DNA of 18,358 bases from an uncultured Intrasporangium sp. (GTDB taxonomy: Bacteria; Actinomycetota; Actinomycetes; Actinomycetales; Dermatophilaceae), in contig CALMNV010000115.1 in the NCBI GenBank assembly GCA_937873285.1, forward strand, positions 1 through 18,358, given 5' to 3'. The translations under genes were made by a program, and so were the position numbers. The notes beneath the pieces were generated by a model. The model ran no database searches. It was not told the DNA's origin and worked only from the letters and a program-made list of their open reading frames with translations. The number at the start of each line of letters is the position of its first letter. The stretch's first letter is position 1. Below, in pieces: positions 18,244 to 18,358 of this stretch.

Positions 18244-18358
18244 TCAACCCGCTGGCGGGACGCCCGGGAAGAGGTACACCTCGTCCCCGCGGACCTCCAC
18301 CCGGTGGGCGGCGACCGGCCTGGTGGCGGGGAGGCAGAGGGCCTCGCCTGTCCGTAGG
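18244..18358 (-). CDS. Rieske [2Fe-2S] ferredoxin-type protein, C-terminal fragment (NirD-like)
   Basis: Only the last 37 residues are inside the window. They read LRTGEALCLPATRPVAAHRV followed by EVRGDEVYLFPGVPPAG. The pattern (D)LRTGEALCLPATRPV...Y/HxVxVxGDEVYL is the usual end of NirD-like or dioxygenase-type Rieske ferredoxins, just after the second Cys-x2-His cluster motif. That motif would lie off the window, so cluster binding cannot be confirmed. Such proteins pass electrons to reductases or oxygenases. It is the only reading frame at this edge that looks protein-like. Confidence 0.7.
   Translation of the reverse strand, partial: LRTGEALCLPATRPVAAHRVEVRGDEVYLFPGVPPAG

Overview
The window comes from a high-GC Gram-positive bacterium (Actinomycetota). 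I infer Micrococcales, possibly near Intrasporangiaceae, from GC content of roughly 70% by eye, frequent GTG starts and gene order. The order follows the Mycobacterium tuberculosis chromosome around Rv2228c-Rv2230c and Rv2238c-Rv2247: RNase H/phosphatase, zinc-ribbon protein, Nif3, ahpE, DUF3052, aceE, PucR-type regulator, fabD, acpP, fabF and accD6. There is no sign of a prophage, a transposase or a CRISPR array.

Left block (1-3288, minus strand): a DUF3052 gene and a one-cysteine peroxiredoxin (ahpE) are followed by tRNA-Val(UAC). Then come three very tightly packed genes: Nif3-like protein, zinc-ribbon coiled-coil protein, and RNase H with a C-terminal domain that looks degenerate. The Nif3 start codon lies 5 bases after the tRNA 3' end. 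The next two genes start inside the stop codon of the gene before them, by CTGA and GTGA overlaps.

Middle block (3289-10713): aceE (pyruvate dehydrogenase E1) ends at a strong hairpin. Three genes that M. tuberculosis does not have at this place follow: a DUF559-type nuclease-like gene flanked by 19-bp C-rich tandem arrays, argG (long, E. coli-like form, apparently leaderless), and a glycerophosphodiester phosphodiesterase convergent with argG. The argG/phosphodiesterase junction is filled with 18-bp and 15-bp tandem repeats.

Right block (10714-17356): a type II fatty acid synthesis cluster, fasR-fabD-fabH-acpP-fabF-accD, all on the plus strand. AccD (with a biotinylated alpha subunit encoded elsewhere) makes malonyl-CoA, FabD moves malonyl to AcpP, FabH starts chains, FabF elongates, and FasR probably controls the set. 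FabD carries an extra C-terminal domain resembling a biotinyl/lipoyl carrier domain in which arginine replaces the modifiable lysine. After a terminator come a DUF3145 gene and the 3' end of a Rieske ferredoxin-type gene, both on the minus strand.

Two things stand out. One is the FabD fusion. The other is a genome-style word, GTATGCCG: 16 exact copies on either strand, where a hand estimate from base composition expects fewer than one. It occurs in several reading frames (forcing rare ATA and TAT codons) and in intergenic DNA.
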